DNA from: Gammaproteobacteria bacterium UBA2675 | GTDB taxonomy: Bacteria > Pseudomonadota > Gammaproteobacteria > Pseudomonadales > Pseudohongiellaceae | Assembly (NCBI GenBank): GCA_002354805.1 | Contig: DEMH01000006.1 | Span: 10,090-74,089, forward strand | DNA: 64,000 bases | Direction of reading: 5' to 3' | Shown: one piece after another, positions 37,901 through 46,666 of the stretch | Numbering within the stretch: the stretch's first letter is position 1 | Layout: every line of letters starts with the position of its first letter | Notes under the pieces: model-generated | The model's input: only the letters and a program-made list of their open reading frames with translations | Database searches by the model: none | What the model was told of the DNA's origin: nothing | Made by a program: the position numbers and the translations under genes

Positions 37901-38446
37901 TTCAAAGCCAGCTACTCCTGGACCAATGACTGGGGTCGCTTCCGCGTTGGAATGGATTACACCTTTGTCAATCAGTACACGCTGAAAGATGTTCCAGGTC
38001 TGGAACTGGGTCTGCTGGAGACAGGCGTGTTTGATGCCGCAGGTACAACTGGTGATGGCAACCTGGTTCGTTCGCTGCCAGACCACAAAGGAAACGTGGC
38101 TCTGAGCTGGATGAACAACAGCGCCAATCATGGCGTGTCGATCATCACCCGGTTTATCGGGTCGTATGAAGACCTGGCCTACGACAACACCTTTGCTACT
38201 GCCAATGATCAGGTTCGTGCTGTCATGAGCCGCACGATCGGCAGCTACAGCAGTGTTGATCTGCAGTACAATTACACCCATGAGTGGGCCAACCAGAACC
38301 TGGGAACAACCATCTTCACTGTTGGTATGCTCGATGCATTCAATGCACCGCTGCCGTATCGAGAGTCAGGAGCCATCAATTATGATGCTGGTGTGTTCGA
38401 TGGCCGCGGTCGTCGCCTGTATGCACGTGCACTGCTGCAGTTCTAA
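34946..38446 (+). CDS. Giant TonB-dependent receptor, paralogue 3
   Basis: 1166 residues, third member of the set at 16655 and 20477. The signal peptide ends near PVMA, then the TonB box EEVIVTGSYLRG. The plug has PSPVTTVDRTSIEAQGAAQ, NVNLRNLGENSTLTLVNGKR and GGSALYGSDAVAGVVNVIMR. The barrel shares NCTPNG, CSECIFNY, FSQSFRAPN and the end YARALLQF. GGGAG precedes the ATG. It sits 11 kb from the tandem pair, after an RND pump and RdgC, so the family was spread by duplication and not only tandem growth. No STN domain or anti-sigma partner is present, so it is not of the FecIR-signalling type. Confidence 0.92.
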   Translation: MSNWPGFKKKSLVLMIGVVSGATCLPVMAQSQNSQNSEVEVEEVIVTGSYLRGSPLDAPSPVTTVDRTSIEAQGAAQVWDVIKNLEINSGSFTNEGAGEGQALSGTANVNLRNLGENSTLTLVNGKRQVSAATVTRSGGEFVDINTIPLVMVERVEVLTDGGSALYGSDAVAGVVNVIMRTEFEGLEIYGDVQALDSATNRQDRTGSAIWGWASDSGDTHFVISGEVFRRDPVPVKYGRFYNEYVEYTGTVGAMAGNISATMANPAFGSRINTAYLNQEITQRNIAEGGSSNTVLTDPLCDDLTSADGTPFFTGTRTDRRGSNSGTCREFTEDWEYLQVGSERDSIAGAFNHVFSDKAEFYSFFQYSDTTIERSDSGANGSRGPTVFLAAPGSHAGNPAFGGYGIGMTAELGYYAGKAGLTRPTSIPNAPNALANGGLNVPFYASVQRGNTPRMGGNSNITDTQTMGVQAGVKGEFYAMNDRRFNYDVSYSWSGTSFEQEYQTFQRDRAELAVNGLGGPNCTPNGISTFNFRDEPGPFGGAIPTMWNVSNQAYYKGYTQTFFPGFVFTTRESISLALTSNNQGQGGCEFYNPFLTSMTDPSLANSDELMEWMNPTIKRADKRNKLGVIDAVLTGDLMQLSGGMSQFAVGGQYRMQNNKSNAPLMNQPGLANAILDWGRNGEPNTTHYVSNNFECSECIFNYSNDRNVTAVFGELSLPLIENVETQIALRYEDYGGNIGSEITPKIAASWRPLDSLLLRGSFSQSFRAPNVGIVEEGLESSSNTFRDPLRNQAVRAGLLPVSNEHALPNFTYTLGGPAPDVGNEYADTFSAGFIWTPGGALEGLSVTTDFWRFELSDKVLPQPGISAIADELELFKQAAADPSNYVLNGTIPSGRTGPWANLEQLTPCDPNALAQQFGTDPNTQGNPGGQTGFTDVVAGSRLDCVVNPAAYQIEGVVRTFGVSTGALTTTQLSTINAGTIISDGVDFKASYSWTNDWGRFRVGMDYTFVNQYTLKDVPGLELGLLETGVFDAAGTTGDGNLVRSLPDHKGNVALSWMNNSANHGVSIITRFIGSYEDLAYDNTFATANDQVRAVMSRTIGSYSSVDLQYNYTHEWANQNLGTTIFTVGMLDAFNAPLPYRESGAINYDAGVFDGRGRRLYARALLQF

Positions 38447-38482
38447 TCGGTGTAAGTGACACAGCCAGGTGTGTGAAGTTAA

Positions 38483-38512
38483 AAAAAGGCCCGTTGCGAC
38501 GGGCCTTTTTTA
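38483..38512. terminator. Terminator between receptor 3 and the GGDEF gene
   Basis: The arms AAAAAGGCCCGT / ACGGGCCTTTTT around the loop TGCG form a 12-bp perfect stem with A-run and T-run on either side, so it can act for both convergent genes. Confidence 0.9.
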
Positions 38513-39535
38513 TTGCGGGGCAAGAACTATACGGTCGCGCCCGCTGCGCTTTGCTTCATAGAGTGCGTCGTCTGCGCGCTTCAGCAACTGGTCGCTGGAT
38601 TCGGATGCACGCCAGGTCGCGATCCCAAAGCTGAGACTGATCTGCAAAGCGTGTGGCAGGGAAGCGTCTGCCGTAGCCGTGCGCAGCTTGTCTATGATCG
38701 TGTGCGTGGCGTCAGTGCTGGTGTCCGGGCAGATCAAGAGAAATTCTTCGCCACCCCAACGACCACTGTGGTCAGTTTTTCGCATGCTTTCGCGGATTAG
38801 GGCAGCTGTTTCGACAAGCACCTGATCACCTGTCAGGTGTCCGTACTTGTCGTTGATGCGTTTAAAATGATCAAGATCACAAAGCACTACCGACAGAGGC
38901 TGTCCGCTGCGTTGATGTCGATCGATTTCCTCTTGCAGCACAGAGTCCAGTCGGCTTCTGTTCAAGAGGCCGGTCAGCGGGTCGGTCGTGGATAGGTGCT
39001 CGAGCTCCGCAAAGGCTTCAGCGCGTGATCTCTCATACAGGCGAAACAGGAACCAGTGCGCGGTCAATACCTCGATAATGTTCAGAAGGCTGCCAATAGT
39101 CACTTCGGCAGGCGGCCAGTAAGGCAATCGCAGATACACAAAGGTGCAGACATACGTAAATATCAATCCGCATATCCACGCACCGGCATGACGACCAAGA
39201 AGAAAAAAGGTGACAGGCGGCAGCAGTGTCACCCACATCAGCGAATAGGCTCGTCCATCGGCCATATGTACGAAGCTGAGCAGCACGGCAATCAATACCC
39301 CGACAACCAGCCAGGAAGCCACTGCGAGTTGTGTACTGCGGTGAAAATACACAAGCACAGCTGTCACTGCGACCGCGCCAGCGTAGTCGAGAGCGGCGAC
39401 AAGATAGTCCTGGAAGACCACTACGTTGAGCGTCCCGATCACGCCGAAGTAGAGAGTCATCAATGTCAGCACAACATAGATCAGGCGAGCCTGGTGACGG
39501 CTGGCGCCAGTGAAACGTCCTGTCTGTTTCAACAT
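38510..39535 (-). CDS. Membrane diguanylate cyclase (GGDEF)
   Basis: 341 residues from ATG 39535. An N-terminal membrane region of about six helices (roughly residues 15-175) resembles MASE-type sensor domains. It is followed by a GGDEF domain with LTGLLNRSRLDSV, LCDLDHFKRINDKYGHLTGD, the active-site loop RWGGEEFLL and the end RADDALYEAKRSGRDR. The signature residues are intact, so it should make c-di-GMP. A GTG 23 codons upstream (39604) is also in frame and would overlap the divergent gene's long frame, so the start is uncertain. Confidence 0.9.
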   Translation of the reverse strand: MLKQTGRFTGASRHQARLIYVVLTLMTLYFGVIGTLNVVVFQDYLVAALDYAGAVAVTAVLVYFHRSTQLAVASWLVVGVLIAVLLSFVHMADGRAYSLMWVTLLPPVTFFLLGRHAGAWICGLIFTYVCTFVYLRLPYWPPAEVTIGSLLNIIEVLTAHWFLFRLYERSRAEAFAELEHLSTTDPLTGLLNRSRLDSVLQEEIDRHQRSGQPLSVVLCDLDHFKRINDKYGHLTGDQVLVETAALIRESMRKTDHSGRWGGEEFLLICPDTSTDATHTIIDKLRTATADASLPHALQISLSFGIATWRASESSDQLLKRADDALYEAKRSGRDRIVLAPQ

Positions 39536-39672
39536 AATAAATCTACTGCATGTCGAATAATTCTGTAATGTAACACATTGAGTTGATGAGTCTGCCTCCG
39601 TCACGAATTCGTCATGTGGTCTTTGCTAGCATTGCCAGCCATATTTTTGGGGCAGGAGCATGTTTGGTGATT

Positions 39673-41475
39673 ATGATTAAAAGGACAGCAGCGGCATTGA
39701 AGCCAGATCTTCGCGCCCACGGAGAATCCAAAAAACTGCCCCGACAGCTGGCTCATGCAGTGCTTGCCCTGGTGTGCGCAATTGGCATAAACAGTTGTCA
39801 GTACTCATCTCCCCAATCGACAGTAGACGAGCCATCTGCTGAGTTGCGTGTTCTGGCCTCCCGTTATCGAATTGATTTTGATACGCCTCTCAACAGCGAT
39901 GCCGGCTGGGCTGCGGCAGAGAATCAATCGGCTGAGCTGTTTTACGATTATCCTTTTCGTCTGCGAGTACAAACAGTCGCAGAAACGGCTCCGGATCATG
40001 GTCACGAGTTGAGACTGCAGTATCGAAGAGGCAATGGTCAATGGTTGCCAGTCGGCATGGCAGAGTTTCCCTACCCGGCGTTTGCCACGCCCATGGTCTC
40101 GACCCTGTCAGCAACCGCCTATCAGGCTGGTGAGGAAACTGAGCGCTTGTTGGGCGACCCTGAGCTTGAATGGGATGAAGCAATTGCATTGAGTGCCACC
40201 GCTGTGACGCCGGTCTGGCGTACAACGGGTGACGCGCTGGAATGGGAGTGGCCACTGGTCATTCGTCGCTTTTCCGACGGACCCAGCTTTGCAGAGGATG
40301 AAGAGCGCTTTGAGTTCAGGCTTGTGGACGGCATGGGGCTGGTGCTGGGAGGCAGGCAGCCGGCGCCGGTCATACTTCGCGCCCGGGCCGGTCATTTAGG
40401 CGGTACCTTTGTAGAAACCCCGGCACGTCTTGGACCATACCAGTCTGCAACGGGGCACCTGTACTTCATCATGGAACCATCCGAAACAGACAATCGCTTC
40501 ATGATAGTCAAGTCGGTCGATGACGGCCGCAGCTGGTTCGAAGTGGACGGCGACTCACGGCCGTCGCTGGGCGATCTGGAGGGGGTTGGTTCCGTGCAGG
40601 TCGCCAACACCATTCACATTATTCATCAGACCAGTGATGAAGTTGTTCATCATGCCTTTGAGATGAGCGATGGGCTGGAGCAGCCTGACGCCTGGGTAGT
40701 GACAACCGATACCATTGCTCAGCCGTCTGAGCCACCGACGCAGGTCGCAGATGTTGTCGCTCGCAGTGACGGCAGCCTGGTAGCCGTGTACGGGGGCGCC
40801 ACAGGGCTTTACTGGCAACTTCGCTCGTCTACAGGCGAATGGCAGCCAGCCAACCCTGTCAATCCCGACTCTGTCGGTATGCCTGTTTTCTCGGGTCCTG
40901 TCTTGCTGACTACTGCCGACGATTCAGTGGTCCTGGCATACACGTCTGCCGATGGGCAGGCTTTTGTCCGCGTACTGGATAACCAGGGGCAACTATCGGT
41001 GCCGCAGCGGCTGTCAGATCAGATTGGCACGCGTGAGCAGGACGTTGGTGCCATCCTGCCGCTGGTCGGCATGCCGGATGGTGACGTTGTTATCGTTTAT
41101 CGCGAGAGTTCTGGTCTGTTGTACGAACGACGCCTGTCAGCACTGCAAGACCTGGGCCCTGCTGTTCGCGTGACTGAGCGGGCTGTTGTCAGCGGCGCAG
41201 TAGATTCCGACCAGGTCGGTGCTGATGTGATACAGCATGAAGGCACTCTGCATCTGATTCTTATCGATGAGACAAGCCGGGACATTTATCACACGCGATC
41301 ATCGCAGCCTGGGGAGTGGAGTGCGCCAGTGCCCATCGTTGAGGGTATCGACGCTGGCTGGCTGCGTGGTTCGGTGCATCGTCAAGGCAGTCAGCAGGCA
41401 GTCTACGGCTTTGTCTATGATGCCGGATCGCAGGGCGGATCAGGTTTCAACCGCTATCTGGCGCTGCCACTCTAG
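39673..41475 (+). CDS. Exported beta-propeller protein, possible lipoprotein
   Basis: 600 residues from ATG 39673 (GGTGA seven bases before). A basic N-terminus and the hydrophobic segment AHAVLALVCAIGIN end at a cysteine (residue 42) in N-S-C, which is an imperfect lipobox because Asn sits at -2. The rest is strand-rich. SVDDGRSWFEV is a BNR/Asp-box, and repeating segments with G-x-L-x-x-x-Y or V-V-x-x-Y suggest a sialidase-like six-bladed propeller. No catalytic sialidase residues are evident, so a binding role is more likely than hydrolysis. Divergent from the GGDEF gene. Confidence 0.65.
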   Translation: MIKRTAAALKPDLRAHGESKKLPRQLAHAVLALVCAIGINSCQYSSPQSTVDEPSAELRVLASRYRIDFDTPLNSDAGWAAAENQSAELFYDYPFRLRVQTVAETAPDHGHELRLQYRRGNGQWLPVGMAEFPYPAFATPMVSTLSATAYQAGEETERLLGDPELEWDEAIALSATAVTPVWRTTGDALEWEWPLVIRRFSDGPSFAEDEERFEFRLVDGMGLVLGGRQPAPVILRARAGHLGGTFVETPARLGPYQSATGHLYFIMEPSETDNRFMIVKSVDDGRSWFEVDGDSRPSLGDLEGVGSVQVANTIHIIHQTSDEVVHHAFEMSDGLEQPDAWVVTTDTIAQPSEPPTQVADVVARSDGSLVAVYGGATGLYWQLRSSTGEWQPANPVNPDSVGMPVFSGPVLLTTADDSVVLAYTSADGQAFVRVLDNQGQLSVPQRLSDQIGTREQDVGAILPLVGMPDGDVVIVYRESSGLLYERRLSALQDLGPAVRVTERAVVSGAVDSDQVGADVIQHEGTLHLILIDETSRDIYHTRSSQPGEWSAPVPIVEGIDAGWLRGSVHRQGSQQAVYGFVYDAGSQGGSGFNRYLALPL

Positions 41476-41577
41476 GGCTACAGCCATTTGCATGACACGT
41501 GTTAGGATGCTGGACAGATGGTCTGGTATCCGATTACGTGCAGCAGAAGCACGTGCCGGGAAGGCAGGTGTTAGAAA

Positions 41578-43881
41578 TTGATCAAAATACGGCCGTTGCA
41601 GATTGTCAGTGTGGCAAGTCTGATAACGGTATTCGCACTGGACTCCCAGACACCGCTGGGATTTGCGCACGGTGATCTATATCTGATTGCCGTGCTGCTG
41701 GCGGCTTTTACCGGTAGCCTCAGATTCATGTGGACGCTGGCCGGTCTGTCGCTCGCCCTGACCGTGCTGGGTATCTGGTTGTCGCCACAGGGCCTGCCTA
41801 TGCGCTTCTGGCTGACCAATCGTCTGATGTCCATCACCGAGCTATTAGCCCTGACCGCGCTGACATCCTACGTCATCATTCGACTGCAGCGCAGTCGTAT
41901 GGAAAAAATTCAGTGGCGCAGGGAATATCGTAACCTGAAAAAGTTGACGCCATCTCCGGACAATCCACTCTCACCATTTCAGCACAGCTCACAGTTTCAA
42001 CTGTTTGCCGATGCCATTCCGCAGACCATATGGACGGCTACCGCAGAAGGTGGCATCGATTTTGTGAACCGGGCCTTTGCACGCTACACCGGTCGCCTGC
42101 GAGAAGATCTGATCAACCATGCTGGCTGGCTTGGCAGTGTTCATCCAGACGATAAACCCCTTGTCATTGCAAAGTGGCCGGAAGTCATTGCAGAGGGCAA
42201 GGAGTATGAACTGGAGGTTCGCGTCCAGCGCCACGATGGCAAGTGGCGCTGGTTATTGGTGCAGGGTACGCCAGTGAAAGATCCGGACGGACGGATCATC
42301 AAGTGGTGTGGTTCGGCCATTGATATAGATGATCTCTATCGGCTTGCTGAACGTTTTGAGCACGTCGCCAGTACAACTGTTGACGCCATCTCCGACTGGG
42401 ATATTGTCAATAACGTCATCTGGTGGAATCAGGGTATCAATACGCTGTTCGGTTATGAACGTGAAGACATGATGAGCGATCCCACTGTGTGGACCTCACA
42501 CCTGCATCCTGAAGACCGGGACAGAGTCCTCGACGCTATATGGGGTGCCATTCGCGGTGATACGGAAGAATTGATGATGAACTACCGGTTCATGCGTCAG
42601 GACGGCAGCATTGCGGAGATTGAGGAGCACATGCGCGTTGTGCGGGATCAGAGTGGTCAGGCATTGCGTCTTGTTGGCGGTATGACTGATGTGACTGAGC
42701 GCAATGAAATGGCTGAGCAGCTGGGACACGCGCAGCGCCTGCAGACAGTCGGTGAACTGACCGGCGGTATGGCGCATGATTTCAACAATCTGCTGACGGT
42801 GATCCAGGGCAATAACGAGCTGCTGACCGAAGCGCTCAAAGATAATCCGGAACTGGCCGATATGAGTGACATGATTCGTCAGGCCAGTGAGAAGGCTGAA
42901 GCTCTGGTGCAGCGATTGCTGGCATTCGCGCGCCGCCAATCCCTGGAGCCTCTGGCCACGGATGTGGTGGATTTGATCAACAGCATTCAGCCACTGGTCA
43001 GGCGGGTGATCCCCGCGCGCGTCAAGTTGGAGCTGGTTATCGAAGATAAAGTACCAGCGGTGATGATAGATCCTGGCCAGCTTGAACATGCTCTGCTCAA
43101 CTTATGTCTGAATGCCCGCGACGCGATAGCTGATAATGGGTGTATAAGGATCGTTGCCAGTTCTGCCAGTGCGCAATCACTGACTTTGGTAAACAAAGAA
43201 CTTGATGCCGAGAATTGGGTCGCAATAGCGGTTGAGGATGATGGCCAGGGTATGACAGAGGATGTGAGGCGTCGTGCGCTCGATCCATTTTTTACAACCA
43301 AGAGAAATGGCGAGGGTTCAGGTTTGGGGCTGAGTATGGTCTACGGATTTGTGAAGCAGTCCGGAGGGTATCTGCATATTCAGTCCAGTCCTGGTGCGGG
43401 CACCGCGATCCACATGTTGTTACCAGTAGCGGAAATACAGGCAATTGGCCTTGACCAACCGCAAAAAAGGCTACACAGTGGAGACACACCTGTCGTGCTC
43501 ATTGTTGAGGATGATGAGCTGGTCCTGCAGTACGCCGAGCGTCAGTTTCGCGAACTTGGCTATCAGGTGCTGGCGGCAAATCATGGTGAACAGGCTCTGG
43601 ACATGTTGCGGCAGCGAGTGACCGCAAATAAACCCGTAGATCTGCTTTTCACTGATGTCAGAATGTCTGATGGGATGAACGGTCCCCAGCTGGCAAGAGA
43701 GGCAACCATGATTCAAGCAGATCTGCCCGTGATGTTTACCTCTGGTTATACTGAGGATGCGTTCGATCAGGAGTCTGGGTCCCCGGGACACCTGCCTGCA
43801 GGAACATTATTTTTGAGCAAGCCCTGGCGGCGCGCCGATCTGGCGCAAAAGCTCGCAGGGCTAACTAGCTCAGAGGATTAG
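41578..43881 (+). CDS. Hybrid PAS histidine kinase with C-terminal receiver
   Basis: 767 residues. Three or four N-terminal transmembrane helices (to about residue 105) are followed by PAS 1 (about 142-260, ending with a PAC-like GRIIKWCGSAIDID) and PAS 2 (about 262-385). The HWE/HisKA-type dimerisation motif GGMAHDFNNLLTVIQGN carries the phospho-His near residue 400. ATP-binding N and G boxes are LLNLCLNARDAI and GEGSGLGLSMVYGF. The receiver (about 635-765) has acceptor Asp near 693 in LLFTDVRMSDGMNG. The start is TTG 41578 with AGGTG upstream and no suitable ATG. It is co-directional, by five bases, with the next c-di-GMP gene. Confidence 0.9.
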   Translation: MIKIRPLQIVSVASLITVFALDSQTPLGFAHGDLYLIAVLLAAFTGSLRFMWTLAGLSLALTVLGIWLSPQGLPMRFWLTNRLMSITELLALTALTSYVIIRLQRSRMEKIQWRREYRNLKKLTPSPDNPLSPFQHSSQFQLFADAIPQTIWTATAEGGIDFVNRAFARYTGRLREDLINHAGWLGSVHPDDKPLVIAKWPEVIAEGKEYELEVRVQRHDGKWRWLLVQGTPVKDPDGRIIKWCGSAIDIDDLYRLAERFEHVASTTVDAISDWDIVNNVIWWNQGINTLFGYEREDMMSDPTVWTSHLHPEDRDRVLDAIWGAIRGDTEELMMNYRFMRQDGSIAEIEEHMRVVRDQSGQALRLVGGMTDVTERNEMAEQLGHAQRLQTVGELTGGMAHDFNNLLTVIQGNNELLTEALKDNPELADMSDMIRQASEKAEALVQRLLAFARRQSLEPLATDVVDLINSIQPLVRRVIPARVKLELVIEDKVPAVMIDPGQLEHALLNLCLNARDAIADNGCIRIVASSASAQSLTLVNKELDAENWVAIAVEDDGQGMTEDVRRRALDPFFTTKRNGEGSGLGLSMVYGFVKQSGGYLHIQSSPGAGTAIHMLLPVAEIQAIGLDQPQKRLHSGDTPVVLIVEDDELVLQYAERQFRELGYQVLAANHGEQALDMLRQRVTANKPVDLLFTDVRMSDGMNGPQLAREATMIQADLPVMFTSGYTEDAFDQESGSPGHLPAGTLFLSKPWRRADLAQKLAGLTSSED

Positions 43882-43886
43882 CAGTT

Positions 43887-46034
43887 GTGACTAAAAGTAT
43901 CCGATTACTGATTCTCGACGACGATCCGCTGACTGCGAAAACCATCGTGACCATCGCCAGCTCAGCAGGGGTCGAGACCCGAAGCACGGACAGTCCCGGT
44001 GAGTTCTTCGAGATGGTGCAGGATTGGGCGCCTGACTATATTGCTCTGGATCTTGTGATGCCAGATATGGACGGCGTTCAGGTCATGGTCGAACTCGCGC
44101 GTATGGGCTGCGATGCGGATATAGTGATCACCAGTGGTGTAGGCGGGCGAGTGCTGGAGGCCGCAGCCCGGTCTGCCTCAGAGCATGGCTTGCATATCGC
44201 GGGTGTGCTTCCCAAACCGTTCTCTGCCGCCAGTCTTAAGTCTTTCCTGAAGGCTCCAAAACGCCATGGCTGGTATGAGAATAATGAAACCGTGAGCGAT
44301 CAGGGTGCTCAGGAGAATCAGGTCGACGTGGACGAACTGCGTCAGGCCATTTCCCAGGGCCAGATTACCGTGGTTTATCAGCCCAAGGTGAATTGCCGCA
44401 ACAGCACGCTGGCGGGATTTGAAGCACTGGCGCGCTGGCAGCACCCAGATCGTGGAACAGTAGGTCCAAATGAGTTTATTCCACTGGCTGAGCAACATGG
44501 TCTTATTGATGAACTGACCGAGACGGTCATGCAGCAGGCGCTCAGCTGGCTGGCTGCACTGCCTGGCACGCTGGAAAAAACGGCTGACAATGATTACCTG
44601 CGCCGACGCCTGAAGAACGTTACGCTGTCTCTCAATATTTCTGCCAGTTCCCTGGGTAATCTGAAGTTGTTTGAACAAATGGACGATTATTGCCAGAGTC
44701 TGGGTATTGCACCCGAGCGAATAATTCTGGAACTGACCGAAACCTGCGCCATGGACGACCCGATCAGCTCCCTGGATGTTCTTACCCGTTTACGGATGAA
44801 GGGTTTTCACCTTTCGATCGATGACTTTGGTACGGGCTATTCATCAATGGTCCAGCTGGCTCGCCTGCCGTTTTCTGAGATCAAGATCGACAAGTCTTTT
44901 GTAATGACGGCTGCCAGCTCCAAAGAGTCGCGTACCGTCATCAAGGCAATCATAGAACTGGGTCACGGCCTGGGGCTCTATGCGTCCGCAGAAGGTATTG
45001 AAACAGCTGAAACACTTGAATATTTGCGCAATATGGGGTGCGACCTGGCGCAGGGCTTTCATGTCGCGCGCCCGATGCCCGGTGGTGCGGTTCTGGATTG
45101 GCTGCGTGAGGGACGTAATGAGGATGAAGCCTATCGTTTGCAGGTTTTGAGGTCACTCAAAATACTGGACAGCGAAGAAGATGAACGAATCGACAGGGTG
45201 ACGGCATTGGCTGCACGGCTGTTTGATGTGCCGATTGCCCTGTTCAGTCTGGTAGACAGCGAACGCCAGTGGTTCAAATCATCACACGGTCTGGAAACGC
45301 GCGAAACTCCCCGAAGCGTGTCGTTTTGCTCACATGCCATCTGTGGAGATGATGTGATGGTGGTTGCCGATGCCACGGACGACGAACGATTCCGGGGGAC
45401 CGCACTGGTCACCGGCGAGCCTTACATACGCTTTTACGCGGGCAGTCCGATTCATGCAGGCAGTGGTGCCCGGCTGGGCACATTGTGCCTGATCGATCGT
45501 AAGCCAAGAACACTCAATGAGGGTGGCAAGTGGAAGCTGGAACGGTTGGCACAAATGATTGAGAATGAGCTGACCTCAGACTATGTGGCACACCGTGACA
45601 CTTTGACCGGTCTGTTGAATCGACGCGGCTTTAACGCTCGTGCGCGCGATGTGCTGGCGCTGGCTCAGGACGCTGGCACTCATGCCACGTTGTTTTTGTT
45701 TGATCTGGTGAACTTCAAGAAATTCAATGAAGACCATGGCCCAACGGCAGGTGACCGGGCATTGCTGGAGTTCTGTCGCGTGCTCAGGGACACATTCCGC
45801 AAGTCAGACCTGATGGCCCGCTACGGAGATGATGATTTTGTAGTATTGATGGTTGATGTGTCACCGCCGGATCATCATCGACTGTTGGCCCGTGTTGCCA
45901 TGCATCATAGGGTCAGCGTGCAGGAGCACACCATCGACTACACAGTGGGGTGGTCTGTTCTGGATGGTGCTGATACCGTCCAGGAGTTGGTCCTGCGCGC
46001 TTCAGAGGCCGCGCGAGTGATCCGTAGCGAGTAG
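43887..46034 (+). CDS. REC-EAL-GAF-GGDEF c-di-GMP regulator
   Basis: 715 residues, GTG start five bases after the kinase stop. The receiver domain (1-125) has acceptor Asp55 in IALDLVMPDMDG. The EAL domain (about 150-400) keeps YQPKV, FEALARW, LNISASSLGN, LELTET, SIDDFGTGYSS, IKIDKSFV, SAEGIET and QGFHVARP, so it is probably active. A GAF domain (about 415-555) has LVDSERQWFKSSHG and SFCSHAI. The GGDEF domain (about 560-710) has FDLVNFKKFN but the active loop is RYGDDDF, with Asp replacing the second Gly, so cyclase activity is doubtful. The upstream hybrid kinase is the obvious phosphodonor. Confidence 0.92.
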   Translation: MTKSIRLLILDDDPLTAKTIVTIASSAGVETRSTDSPGEFFEMVQDWAPDYIALDLVMPDMDGVQVMVELARMGCDADIVITSGVGGRVLEAAARSASEHGLHIAGVLPKPFSAASLKSFLKAPKRHGWYENNETVSDQGAQENQVDVDELRQAISQGQITVVYQPKVNCRNSTLAGFEALARWQHPDRGTVGPNEFIPLAEQHGLIDELTETVMQQALSWLAALPGTLEKTADNDYLRRRLKNVTLSLNISASSLGNLKLFEQMDDYCQSLGIAPERIILELTETCAMDDPISSLDVLTRLRMKGFHLSIDDFGTGYSSMVQLARLPFSEIKIDKSFVMTAASSKESRTVIKAIIELGHGLGLYASAEGIETAETLEYLRNMGCDLAQGFHVARPMPGGAVLDWLREGRNEDEAYRLQVLRSLKILDSEEDERIDRVTALAARLFDVPIALFSLVDSERQWFKSSHGLETRETPRSVSFCSHAICGDDVMVVADATDDERFRGTALVTGEPYIRFYAGSPIHAGSGARLGTLCLIDRKPRTLNEGGKWKLERLAQMIENELTSDYVAHRDTLTGLLNRRGFNARARDVLALAQDAGTHATLFLFDLVNFKKFNEDHGPTAGDRALLEFCRVLRDTFRKSDLMARYGDDDFVVLMVDVSPPDHHRLLARVAMHHRVSVQEHTIDYTVGWSVLDGADTVQELVLRASEAARVIRSE

Positions 46035-46038
46035 CGTG

Positions 46039-46638
46039 ATGCTGTTTTACATTCTGGATCTTGTCGGCATTGCAGTCTTCGCCGTCAGCGGTGTCCTCGC
46101 AGCTCGGGACCGCGCCCTTGATATCCTGGGTGTGATCGTTGTTGCGACCATGACCGCAGTGGGCGGCGGTACCTTGCGCGACGTCCTGCTTGATCGGCAC
46201 CCCATCTTCTGGATTGCAGATGTCAGTTATCTGCTGGTCATCATTTTTTCGGCTTTGCTTACCGTTGCTTATGTAAGATTCCGCCCACCACCGGTAATGA
46301 GCCTGCGTGTTGCCGACGCCTTTGGGCTTGCGCTGTTTGCACTGTCAGGCGCCAGGCTTGCCGAGCTGGCAGAGGTGCCTCCACTGATTGTCGTGCTGAT
46401 GGGCACAATGACGGGAGTCGCCGGCGGTGTTCTGAGAGACGTGGTAACCGCGCGTATTCCATTGATCCTGCAACGTGAGATTTATGCATCAGCTGCCATT
46501 GCAGGCATAACTCTGTATCTGGTTCTGCAGGCGATTGGTATGTCACAGCAGATTGCGTTTCTGGTCGGGGGGGCGCTGGTAGTTGTGCTTCGTATAGCAG
46601 CGCTACGCTGGGATCTGCATTTGCCCACCTTCAGGTGA
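46039..46638 (+). CDS. TRIC/UPF0126 family membrane protein
   Basis: 199 residues, about seven transmembrane helices. It has the two family repeats: GIAVFAVSGVLAARDRALDILG with VGGGTLRDVLLDR in the first half, and FGLALFALSGARLAEL with GGVLRDVVTARIPLIL in the second. Members form trimeric intracellular-type cation channels; some bacterial ones were formerly linked to glycine transport. It starts four bases after the REC-EAL-GAF-GGDEF stop, so it is the third gene of that operon. ATG 46039 is preferred over the overlapping GTG 46036. Confidence 0.9.
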   Translation: MLFYILDLVGIAVFAVSGVLAARDRALDILGVIVVATMTAVGGGTLRDVLLDRHPIFWIADVSYLLVIIFSALLTVAYVRFRPPPVMSLRVADAFGLALFALSGARLAELAEVPPLIVVLMGTMTGVAGGVLRDVVTARIPLILQREIYASAAIAGITLYLVLQAIGMSQQIAFLVGGALVVVLRIAALRWDLHLPTFR

Positions 46639-46666
46639 GGCATTTATTGCATGTTGCCCTTAAACA

